From Phyto melanocephala (Eukaryota > Arthropoda > Insecta > Diptera > Rhinophoridae): DNA of 64,000 nucleotides. The first letter of the stretch is position 1. Each line of letters starts with the position of its first letter. Shown here piece after piece: positions 45,870-56,495 of the stretch. The notes beneath the pieces are model-generated. The model ran no database searches and was not told the origin of the DNA. It saw nothing but the letters and a program-made list of their open reading frames with translations. A program made the translations under genes and the position numbers. The DNA lies in contig OW799236.1 in NCBI GenBank assembly GCA_941918925.1, forward strand, positions 100,270,562 to 100,334,561. Direction: 5' to 3'.

Positions 45870-47256
45870 AAATAAAGGTCAAATAATGCTCGGTTCAAAC
45901 ATATTCAGTAAAGTAACTATCACTTAACTTTTTCAATTAGTGTTCTCATTTACTAGATTTTTTTGTTAAGAAACGCAATCCAGTAAAAGCTTGCAGAAAT
46001 TTGTTAAAATTTTTTGATAGAAGAACGAACGGAACAAACTAGTAAACTAGATTTAAGCCAAAATGTATGCTAGTGATGTCAGATATAGCGATTTTTTTTT
46101 AATATCAAGGGAAAGTGGATATGTAGGGAATTTTTATTTTTTTTATTAAAGTAATTTAAATATTACCATACAAAAAAAAAAAAACATGCAAATATTTTTA
46201 TAGTAAAACTATTTTACTTTGTATTAAACTAGATTTGTTTGCCTTAACAAGGACGGCCCATAATTGGCTAAAGCTTATATTTTCGATTGTTTTCTATTCT
46301 GTATATATGTTTTTTTCATGAGTCCTGTAAAAACAATGTTAACAAACACGGTTTTAAATAGTGAAGGGTAGATGTTGAAAAAAAAAACAACAGTTTAAAC
46401 TGCCATAGAATGAATGGTCATCTTATGAAAACTTATTCATTCTTTGTTGTAACACAAAATTAGATTTTAATTAAATTCAAGACAGAGCATATTAAGTACA
46501 ATTCAATGACCTCTGAAGTTTCATTATATCTTTGTGTATTATCTTTTAATGTTTAATAAATAATGATTTCATCAAATGAGCTGAAGTAATAAAAAATTAT
46601 GGCTGGTACGAAATAGAATATAAGTAGGATATTTTGTAATTCCTTTTTATTTCAAAGATGTATAATATATACTTTGGCAAATTAAACATTGTATACATTT
46701 GTATGTATAGTTGATATAAGTATAAGCTGCTAAGCACTTTATGAAATTTAGTTTTTTTTTTCATAATAACTTAAGTGTTTTCGTTACACTTTCTTCTTAA
46801 ACATATTTCATTGTTTTCCCAAAAAATTACGTCTTACGTTTTCCTTTAAGGGATGTTAATATACATGTGTGTTTACAACATCCCTTAAACGCTTAGATGA
46901 TAGCAAATTTCAAATATTTACATTCATCGTAATGGGTTTGCCCATTTATTGAGAATAATTCATCAACCACAAAAAGGAGGAATAGACTTAGAATTGCATT
47001 TTATGATCAACAATTATCCAAAATTTTAAATGTAATTTTCCTGCTATAAATTGAGAGGAAATTAAAAAGGAATTGCATTGGAAAATGACAGAACGAAAAT
47101 GAAAAGGCTTTTGATGTTAAAAGCTAAAGCAATATCTATTTAAAATAAGTTCTTATGTCTGTATGCCATTAAAGGAATTTAGTTAAATATCATTTAGTAA
47201 GTCTTAGTTATAAGTTAGCAATATTGTTTATAACATAAACTTAAATTTAATAATTT
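45870..47256. other. Unassigned A/T-rich DNA
   Basis: GAACGAACGGAACAAAC near 46023 loosely mirrors GCGTTCGTTTACTTTTCC near 45610. A larger foldback element around the 45743 hairpin is possible but not demonstrated. Confidence 0.4.
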
Positions 47257-47945
47257 TTATACCCTTCACACAGTGAAAAAGGGTAGGTTTTGACATTCCG
47301 TGTGAAATTTCTACAATTTTCATTTCCGACCCCATAAAGTATATATTTTCTGAAGGCTTATGAATAGGGGAGTCTATTAAGCTCTGTCAGTCTGTCCGTG
47401 TGTATGTTGAAATCAACTTTTTGAAGCACCCCGACATCGCTTGGACCCGTGTGAGGTATTAAAATATCAGAAATCGGGAGTAGACCGGTACTGAAAATCA
47501 GAAACATCGGTACATAAACAACTGGGATATGAGCAAAAACCCACGATCACATACATACATACAAACGTGTATACTGGTTAGAGAAAACGTGGCATCGAAT
47601 CCCAGCTGAGCCAAAAAAATTTTTTTTTTATTTTTTTTAAATTTTTTTTTTGTTTTATATTTAATTTATTTTTTTTTTTAATAATTTATTTTTAATTTTT
47701 TTTTAAATTTTTTTTTTTTAATTTTTTTTTTATTTTTTTTATATTTTTTTTTGTTTTTTTTAACATGCATACGTAAATTTATAATTTTACAATGGGATGT
47801 TTTTATGTATGTATGTTTTTTATATATGGATGTACGTATTTCGAATGAGATGAATGGTGATACAAACAATTGTTATTGCATGACTACACGTTGTGAAGGG
47901 TATATAAGATTCGGCACGGCCGAATATGGCGCTATTATTTGCTAA
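47257..47945 (+). mobile_element. DINE-1-like element, family A, full length
   Basis: It starts TTATACCCTTCACACAGTG and has TTTCATTTCCGACCCC, GTCAGTCTGTCCGTGTG, the tRNA-like module (47570-47612), a long poly-T/A core (about 47613-47760), and GTGAAGGGTATATAAG with the hairpin TTCGGC-ACG-GCCGAA. The terminus TATGGCGCTATTATTTGC is slightly mutated. A 63-residue ORF over the poly-A/T tract is an artefact. Confidence 0.8.
47570..47612 (+). other. tRNA-like module inside DINE-1-like element
   Basis: TATACTGGTTAGAG is followed by GGCATCGAATCCCAGCTGAG and CC. The second part has 9 of 11 B-box positions (GGTTCGANTCC), and the T-stem-like CCCAG precedes an acceptor-like TGAGCC. There is no anticodon arm, so it is not a functional tRNA. 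Confidence 0.4.
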
Positions 47946-48710
47946 AATTAAACTTGTTGTAACCAGTAAATAAAATTTAGTTTTAATAAAATTTTGTGCA
48001 TTATATTGTTTAGTATTTTGTTATTAGCTACTTTTTAGTATTAAAAAGCTATAGTAACAAAACTGTTAATGTACACCAGACAGTTTTAGTTTTGTTCTTA
48101 AGCATTATATTTAAGGTCAGTGACATTATACAAATTATTTCATTAAGGATGCTTTTGGCCTACAATCGAATTTAAATAATCATTCGATGTTTGTTTAAAA
48201 TTCTTATGTTTGTTTAATTGTTTTGGCATTTAAATTGTTCTTTATTGTGTATTTTTCAAATGCAGCATATTTCCATACGAACAAACAATACTCTGTTGAC
48301 CGAAAAACAATATAAATGAGTGCCAAAACTAAATCAAAGTTGTAGTTTTGGCAAATATACCTTGAAACAATTAAGAGATTTTTGTATTTAAGCACACTGT
48401 TTAAATAATTGACTATTATATTGGTTATTAAATAAATATTGTGCTTAATTAAAGTGAGAAATATAAATTACAATTAGGTTTTGTATTTTATTTAATCATT
48501 TAAATTTAGCTATTATTTTTAATTGTAAGTCAGTAGACACAGATAAGATATTGCCTCTAGACACTAAACTTTGCGTTATCCATCCTTTCTCGCAGACATT
48601 GGTCAAAGATTAAAATTGATTTTAGTTTATTCATAACATTATCTAGTAATCTTTTTAATAGATAAATTGATATTGTAACATATAAGAGTCTGAACTATAC
48701 GTGGGGGCTT
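47946..48710. other. Unassigned A/T-rich DNA
   Basis: No gene or repeat boundaries seen. Confidence 0.5.
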
Positions 48711-48825
48711 AAAAAAGTTGGTTTACACACCGACAGACAGACTGACGAACTTAGCTAAATCGAATGCCCTGATTATAAGGATTCGGAATATATACACTTC
48801 AAGTGGTCTAAAATGAATATCCAAG
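48711..48825 (-). mobile_element. DINE-1-like family B fragment
   Basis: GACAGACAGACTGACGAAC, TTAGCTAAATCG and TCGGAATATATACACTTCAA match the 5' end region of the 15699-19306 element near 19140-19240. Confidence 0.5.
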
Positions 48826-49054
48826 AAATTATTTTTTTTTAAGACAAGAAACCGTGTAACCAGCAACTTGGAAATCACAAAGTTGTGTGAGGCCGTAAAA
48901 ATTAAAGTTGATTACTGAAAAAAGCTCAGACAATATTGTAGCGCAATTAAAGAATTAGTTGAAAGATTAAATTTCTACAGCTTAAACCAAATGAGAATAA
49001 AACAAGTGAGATTCCTATGCACACTCGGAAGTAGCGGTTCTTATACATCCCTCA

Positions 49055-49175
49055 CATCACTCAGTTGTCTTTACCATTCATAGAGTCTCAGAAATGCAAA
49101 TGAAAATTTCAGAAACTATAAACGGAATATTCAAAATATTTATACCAATGCCGCAATAGTTGAAGGGTTTAACAA
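49055..49175 (-). mobile_element. DINE-1-like family A fragment
   Basis: It is a 5'-end remnant in reverse orientation: AGAAACTATAAACGGAAT, TATTTATACCAATGCCG and GTTGAAGGGTTTAAC correspond to the end of the copy at 34893-37134. Confidence 0.5.
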
Positions 49176-50095
49176 ACAATTTGTAAAATAAGTCCGAGAT
49201 TAGTTTGGCGGTGAGTGTTAAAACATATACTCAAACCTACAGAAATAACGATATCGAAATGGAAATACGAAGGGAAAGACTACACGACATATGGTAAAAC
49301 ATTGAAATAAAGAAATACTAATTATGAGCGGTAAAAAAGCAAGTCTTAAAAAAGTCTGGTAACTCTTACACACTATATATTAAAAAAATTTTCATTGTAC
49401 ATATTGCATCTACATATAAACAATGTGTTTATTGAAATCAAAATTTTATACAATTGTGCAACAAATTAAGAACAAAACAAACAGATTTCAACATTTGAAC
49501 TATTTTTATGCATTTACGAAAGTCTTAATTGTTATTTACATTTTGACTCTACAATTATTAATTTATATTGTTTGTGCCTATCCAATTGCGGCAGTACGAA
49601 ATTAATATTAATTTAAAATATTACATTTAATTCAATTAATATACACAGGAGTCTGTCTTTTAAATAAATAAAAACCGAGAATAATTACGAAAACAATAAC
49701 AATGTGATGTTAATTTATTTATAACTGTGTATGCAATAAGCATGTTTGTAATGTAAAATATATTTACATATAGAAGACATGCGCTTTTAAACTTATAGAG
49801 TATTTGCCTCCCCACAGAAATAACAAATAAATGCGACATGCGTTTTTTACTGACACATACATACATACATTCAATCATATGTACAAGTTCTCTTAAAAGA
49901 TAATATTTTGTTATAATCAAGGTATATTAAACTCAATTCATCAGCTGATTATAAGTTGCTATGTCAATATTTCATACATTTTGTCTCTTCTCCTATAATT
50001 TATAATTTTAAATTGTCACCGAATTGCTATCACCTTATGCAATTACACCATAGTTTTAATTTTATCTTGCAGATAATAATCAAATCATAAAAATC
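49176..50095. other. Mostly unassigned; one possible MITE end
   Basis: CAAGGTATATTAAACTCAAT at 49918 followed by CATCAGCTGATTATAAG resembles the left end of the CAAGGyATATTTA MITE family, but no right end is found. Confidence 0.4.
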
Positions 50096-50160
50096 ATTCA
50101 TATTCATACAGGCATACGCAATGGCGAATTTCTAAAGCAAAGCAACTTTTTAGGAGATAC

Positions 50161-50382
50161 CATGGTACAATTATCAGGTATCCTCACAAAAACAGCTGAT
50201 TTTTTTTTTATATCAAGGTTTAACTAAAATGTCAAATTTTATTTATGTATGTGTATATATTCTACCACCAAAATAAAACACACACATTTGCTTTCTGACA
50301 TTTCAGTCGTCGTTTTCCAACAACAAAATGCATGTCGAATTTCGTTGTTGCAGAACTAAGGCTACCTGATGATTGTGCCATG
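50161..50382. mobile_element. MITE, CATGGyACAATyATCAGGTA ends, TSD GGAGATAC
   Basis: Terminal inverted repeats CATGGTACAATTATCAGGTA and CATGGCACAATCATCAGGTA differ at two of 20 positions. The 8 bp duplication GGAGATAC is perfect (50153-50160 and 50383-50390). The ATCAGGTA part links it to the CAAGGyATATTTA family. It is inserted in a sequence related to the 27128 repeat. Confidence 0.75.
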
Positions 50383-50639
50383 GGAGATACCTTCTATCAA
50401 AAATTTTAATTCACCTAAAAGATATAAACAAATTAAGGCCTTGTGTTGAACAATTTTTTTAAATTAAAAACCAAAAAAACAAATCTATGAAAAATATAAA
50501 AAAACTTATAAAGTTAATATTTAGCTTTCTCTTAGAAAAATTGCTGTTGAAATCAGTGGAGCTGTTATGCAAAAAATTTCAAATGAGGAAGTAAAACCTG
50601 GATAGCATCTGAGAATTATAATACTTAGTCGCACATTAT

Positions 50640-50785
50640 TGCCTGCTAATATCAGGGAAGCTTAAAACTCTTATGGAAGATTGTGAAACAGTTCTTATCT
50701 TCACGATTTACCCGCAGAAGCTGAAGAGATAGATAACAAAATAAAAAATATTATGGAGGACATGCATGCTGCCAGCATCTTGTAA
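50640..50785 (+). pseudogene. Coding-like remnant, unknown family
   Basis: KLKTLMEDCETVL is followed, after a frameshift, by HDLPAEAEEIDNKIKNIMED and MHAASIL with a stop at 50783-50785. Composition is acidic and helical, more protein-like than its surroundings. It sits next to interspersed repeats and is probably a transposon gene fragment; I do not recognise it. Confidence 0.25.
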
Positions 50786-50914
50786 AATAATATTTAACAC
50801 AAATTTTTTTTATTATTTTATTTATTTATTTTATAATCAAAAAACATAACCAAAGTATGGCAAAAGCACTTGCCATCAACAGGGCCAAGTCGAATTCGTA
50901 CAGGTGAAATTACC

Positions 50915-51249
50915 AGCCCAGCTGTTTGGGAAGCATTTTGCCAATATTTGTTGAATTTGCCTTGATTTCATTTCCTAATGCAGGAATGGAAAATGATATT
51001 TTTGTTTATGTACTTAACAAATTACTTATTACTTATTATTACTTATTTTTTGATAATATATGTACCAAATCTATGTTTTTTCGCCATTTATAATGTGTTT
51101 CAAAAATATACATCCTTTTTTAATCAAATTTTATTAAATTAAATACATCAAAACAACTTTTCCATTCCTGAGATACGAATTGGCCTTGAAAGCAAACATC
51201 CCCTAAGAAGTTACTTTGTTGCATCAATTCGCCGTATGAATATGCCTTG
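50915..51249 (-). repeat. Interspersed repeat of about 335 bp, copy 2
   Basis: The reverse complement of the 27128-27472 unit: GCAGGAATGGAAAATGATAT, CTTTTCCATTCCTGAGATAC, GTTGCATCAATTCGCCGTAT and ATATGCCTTG. A third diverged piece (50096-50160) is interrupted by the MITE at 50161. Confidence 0.6.
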
Positions 51250-53677
51250 AGCAGGGCTAATAAATTTTACTTGTATGAACACGCCTTGTTGAAAAATATT
51301 ATAAAGTGTATTTTGTTTTGATTACGATACATTATGTTAATTAATATCAATTTACAATTTGTTGAAAATCTCAATAAAATTTTTCTAGATAGGTCAATGT
51401 AGGCCCAGATTTAAAGCCCACTATGCGAACTTATCGAAGACTGAGGCATTTAGCCGCCGAGTGTGGAACAACAACTAAAAGAAAAAGTACTAAAATGCCT
51501 CGTTCTGATAAAATTATTACTGCTGTTATTATTACAAGCCAATTTTCTAACGGTGGTGGGGACGATGACCTAAGCAAACAATCATTGTTTCAAAGTATTA
51601 AGTTTTAAACGTTGACCTTGCGCGTTGAGTTAAAATAATTGATCGCTAGATGTTATATTTTTTCTCACCCTCTATTTAGTGTACTCGTCCTTTAAAAGGA
51701 CTTCAATTTGGTTCCTAACTTGACTATAAAAGATAATTACAATTTTATATACCACAGGCAAAAAGGGACATAATTTTTCGCAGGAAAGAAAACGAATGAG
51801 GTTTTTGATTTTCGGTAACAACGGTTTAACAACAAAAAAAACTTTCGTTTAATAGCATTCTTTTGGGCAGGAACTTTATCGGATGCTTACTAAAACTAAT
51901 AAACATCAGCAATACAAAATTCGAAAAAAATTAAAACTTAATTTTTTTTTTAAATTGGAAAAATAGGCTAAATTGCGTAAAATAATGCGTAATAAAATCG
52001 ATTTTCTAGAAAAACATTTATTTATTTTTTGGTTTACATACAATGCCTAAGTAAAACTATATTGTGCTGCACGAGTTTTGCTGTCAATTAGGTTTTTATT
52101 CATGGAAATTTTTATGAAAAGAACTGATGAAAAGTAATTGGGTGGATTATTACTATTTTAGAGAACATTATTTACATATAAAAAAATATATCTAAAGCCA
52201 TATTTGTTTTAAACATAGAGTTACTTTGCGGAACCTTAATTTAATACTATTGCCATTGTGAACCAATTACAAATCATTTACCAAAACACCAAACCTACCA
52301 AAGCTTGTTTTCGAAGTTTACTAAAGTCAAAGTTATGTAAAGTCTTGTTTAACCGAATTTGAATAAGCTTAAATATCTTAATATAAATTAAATATTTATA
52401 ACTTTAATTTTTGACAAACCTTAAAGTACTTTAGATAGCTTAAGATAAGTTTCGTTCTATCGAAAAACCTTTAATTAAAACGTTTTTATGTGTGTCCATG
52501 CACAAACTTAAATAAAATTAACACCGTATAAAAAAAAAATATTTCCGGTTTACAAGAGACCACGCAGCGCAGACACATTTTATTTGTATTTGTTATATGT
52601 AACCGATAATATAAATCAATTTAAGTCATATAATTCCACGGTCAAACAAGTCGAAAGCTTAATAATGATCAGCAATGTGTGTAAAGAATTACAATAAAAT
52701 ATGATGGATTGCACCCGACTGTAGTTTAATACTTGTATGACGTTTTTGACTTGTAAAGAAATACAATAAAAATTCAAACGCACACAAAAAAGATTAAAAA
52801 TAAATATAAATTCATTACATTTTAAATTGATTTGATCGGATAGTCAAAACAATGTCATTTACTAAATACAATTTAAAATGCTGTCTAAATAAAATATTAA
52901 CTTAAATTGAGCTAAAATAGATAATTGAAATGTGTTTTAGTAGTTAAAAAGAATTTTAATAAAATCAATCATGTGTATAATTACGAATATGATATGACTG
53001 AAATAAAATGCAACTGATATCTGTTAATAATGTTTTTAAAATTTTCATTAATTTTAAATGTGAAACCAGGCAGTTAATTGAATTTCATTTGACGTTAATT
53101 GTTTCTGTTTGAAACTAAAAAACGTATTTACATGATTAGGAAAAAATGTATATAAAAAAAATAAATAATAATAATTTTCTAATTAAATTCATGGACGTTT
53201 TTAAGTAATATTAATATGTATGGAATTCAAAATATTAAAACATGTAGACTATGACACTATACATGTTATGTCGAACTAGTTCTATTGTTGGTGATTTGAA
53301 AGCTCAATTTTTAATTAAACTCAAAGTTAAAATGTAGTATTAAGTAATTTATAATTTTTTTAACTCAGTCATGTTAGTTAAGAATAAATATTTCTTACAT
53401 TTATTTGTACTTTATATTTTTATTAGGTTTTTCCAGGACTGACTATTCGGGCTGTTTACATATATGACACCCTTCAACAACTATGAGTATGTATGTATGT
53501 AATGTATTTATAACTTTTGTACAGATCAACTTATTTAACAGGGAAATACTTTATTTGAAAAATGTATAGAAGAGTGAAGAAGGGTGGTTAAAGGGAAAAG
53601 AAAAAGCAAACAATAGCGCATTATAATATCGTGTAGACGTATTTGTCGGCAGTTTTATCCTAAAATACATTTTTTTA
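51250..53677. other. Unassigned DNA with one coding-like patch
   Basis: A 61-codon frame (51423-51608) has better codon balance than the surroundings but matches nothing I know. The rest is A/T-rich without structure. Confidence 0.45.
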
Positions 53678-54476
53678 TTATACCCTTCACCTGTGACGCT
53701 AAAATTGTATATAGCTTTGTCATTCCGTTTGTAATTTCTACAATATTTATTTCGACCCCATAAAGTAATTATTTTCTGAAAGCTTATAAATACGGGAGTT
53801 GATTAAACAAGAAGCTCCTTCATGTTGTATAGCTCTGTCTGTGTGCGGTATCAGAGTTTTGGAAATATCCTGGAATTAATCGCTATAGAAATCGAACACA
53901 TTCCCCTCACAATTTTCTGTGATATAAGCAAACCTCCTCTATTTTTCCCATAATTTTATCATAAAAATCTAGTTTTTTCAGTCATAAAATATTTGATCAA
54001 CGCTTTTGTTGCTATTTGTTGATTCTAGAAATATTCGCCAAAATTTTTGAACAAATCAGTTACTGATTGGCAAAGTTGTATGAAAAAGTATTTTGGAAAA
54101 ATATATTTATATTTTTAAGAATTTTTGGTCACCATAAAGCCACCACTACAAGCTGTAACATCGAAAATTGTTACTAGAAAACACTCAACAATCGGTTTGA
54201 AACTTACTGAGAAATAAATATTCAAATACAGTTTTTAGCGAAGGTAGATTTTTTAAGATTTTTAACTACAGGCAGCATTACTAAGGGTATAAAATAACAG
54301 GAACATACGGAATCAAAGTTAATGCCGGAAGGAAAAATGTAAAATGGCGCGTAATGTTAAATCCGATATCTAGGCTCCTCTACGATGTTGTAAATTTACT
54401 TACATATGTATGTATATTATAGTGAAGGGTGTTATCAGATTCTACATGGACGAATATAATACTCTTACATGTTTTT
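53678..54476 (+). mobile_element. DINE-1-like element, family A, complete but degraded 3' hairpin
   Basis: It starts TTATACCCTTCACCTGTGAC and has CATTCCGTTTGTAATTTC, and internal blocks shared with 7397-9418 and 25275-25980. It ends AGTGAAGGGTGTTATCAG, a decayed hairpin and AATACTCTTACATG. The 79-residue ORF at its 3' edge is not conserved. Confidence 0.75.
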
Positions 54477-54878
54477 ATTTCGATTGCGTTTTTAGAGCTC
54501 GTTTTACAATTAGCAAAAGCTGGGTCATATCTATCATATGGCAAATTGAGTTGGATATTTTTTTTTTAATTTTTTTAATTAATCATACAAAGCCAGTGTG
54601 TTTTATAGAAGTTCTTTATTTACACTTGGAAAATAGTACATACATATAAGAAAATTAATATTAGTCAGTCAGACGGACAGAGAAAGTGCTCTTTAAGGTT
54701 TATAGTTTTGCTATTAAAAATATATACACAAGCGACTAATAATCTATTCTTCTTTTGACATGTTATTGTAAAATATGTTTATTTCTTTACTCTTATTGTG
54801 CGGTTTATAACAAATTCTTTAAAATATTTCGTATACAAATAATAACACAATTACCTAAGAAAGTACATTATATATTTT

Positions 54879-55700
54879 ACTAGCCAAACCCGGCGCGCGT
54901 TGCTACGCCCCTTAATGAATCGAAATGCATTCTGAATTTTAATTAAATATCAAGTGCAAAAACCTAAAAATTATAATTTTTTTTATGGGCGTGGCATTGC
55001 CCACTTTTCTAATCAAGAAATTTTAAAGTCATAATAGCTCAATATAAGTGCAAAGTTTCAGAAGAATCGGACCAGTGAAAGTACTTCAAAATTATAATTG
55101 TTTTTATGGGCGTGGCCCTGCCCACTTTTCTAATCACGGAATTGTAAAGTCATAACAGCTCAATATGTGTGCAAAGTTTCAGAATAATCGGTCCATTGCA
55201 AGTACCTCAAAATGATACCATTTTTTATGGGCGTGGCACTTCCCACTTTTCTAATCACGAGATTATTTAGTCATGACAGCTCGATATGTGTGTAAAGTTT
55301 CAGAAAAATCGGTCATGTGCAAGTACCTCAAAATTACAACCTTTTTTTATGGGCGTGGCCCTGCCCACTTTTCTAATCACGAAATTATATGGCTATAAAA
55401 GCTTAGTATGTGTGCAAAGTTTCAGAAAAATCGGTCCAGTGCAAGTAAATCAAAATTAAAACTTTTTTAGGGGCGTGGCCCCGCCCACTTTTTTTATCAC
55501 GAAATTATTAAGTCATGACAGCTCGATAAGTGTATAAAGTTTCAGAAAAATCGGTCAAGTGCAAGTAGCTAAAACTGATAACTAATTTTTATGGGCGTGG
55601 CCCCGCCCACTATTTTTCACCCATAAACACTCCCTGGTATGTGTCCAACAACTTGCCAAAGTTTGAGTCTGATCGGTTTTACGGTTTCGGAGTCTATAGC

Positions 55701-55745
<45 letters not shown>

Positions 55746-55766
55746 TTCACTTTTATATATATAGAT
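54879..55766 (+). repeat. GGGCGTGGC tandem-repeat element, copy 2 (888 bp)
   Basis: It has the same start (ACTAGCCAAACCCGGCGCGC), the same six-unit array, a longer CA run (55703-55740) and the same end (CACTTTTATATATATAGAT) as 16991-17866. It is closely similar along its length, which suggests both are recent members of one family. Confidence 0.75.
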
Positions 55767-55851
55767 TCTCTTTTGCTACTTTTAACTAAATATGTACATA
55801 TATTGTGTTATTTTTATTTTACCATCGTTTATTTAAATGAATTATTTCAAT

Positions 55852-56045
55852 TCTGATAAACGTTTATAGCCTACAGTTCTGATGATGATAAACATATTTA
55901 AGGCAACATGTGGCCAAAACAATAAAATTGTGTTTTTTTTACTAATTTGTTTACTCTTTACTCAATTACTGATAAATGTTTATAACCTACTTTTTGTTTT
56001 AATGTTGCTACACATATCATTAGCAACATGTTGCCAAAACACTTT
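55852..56045 (+). repeat. Diverged direct duplication, about 115 bp period
   Basis: CTGATAAACGTTTATAGCCT ... GGCAACATGTGGCCAAAACA recurs as CTGATAAATGTTTATAACCT ... AGCAACATGTTGCCAAAACA. It lies just right of the second GGGCGTGGC element. Confidence 0.5.
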
Positions 56046-56329
56046 AAAAATTTATATTTCTTAGAACAAATATTTGCTTCAGTTAAATGCAAGTCATTTG
56101 ATTTTATCTATCAATTAAATGTGATAACTGTTCACTTTAGAGGACAACAACCGATAACTAATTTATCTTTTTGTTGTCTTCACTTTTAATGACGTGTAAA
56201 TGGACGCAAAGGCAGTTATTTATGAACTCATTGAAATTAAAGAGAACAGGAGTCAATACATAAAATGCAATTATGAAAGATCCATAGAAGATCAAAATTT
56301 GACTTTGGTTGAGTAGATAACAGACGCAG

Positions 56330-56495
56330 TTGTATTCTTTTGCTTATATCATAACTCAAAATATGCTCACATAATTAATTTTCAATAGCAAATTTTTCGA
56401 TAGCAATTCTGATGAATTTATACAATATATGAAACTAAGGTTTACGTAGAGACTTCTTAAAGTTGATTTCAACATATTCACGGATCAAAAAAATA
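56330..56495 (-). mobile_element. DINE-1-like family A fragment
   Basis: Remnants in reverse orientation: ATATCATAACTCAAAATATG, then TTAAAGTTGATTTCAACAT with a trace of the GTCTGTCC region. It is highly diverged. Confidence 0.35.

Noticed and set aside
47570..47612. A true tRNA gene
   Set aside because: It lacks an anticodon arm and is far too short; only box-like fragments are present.
54410..54649. 79-codon ORF at 54.4 kb
   Set aside because: It overlaps the 3' end of a DINE-1-like copy; the frame is not open in sister copies.
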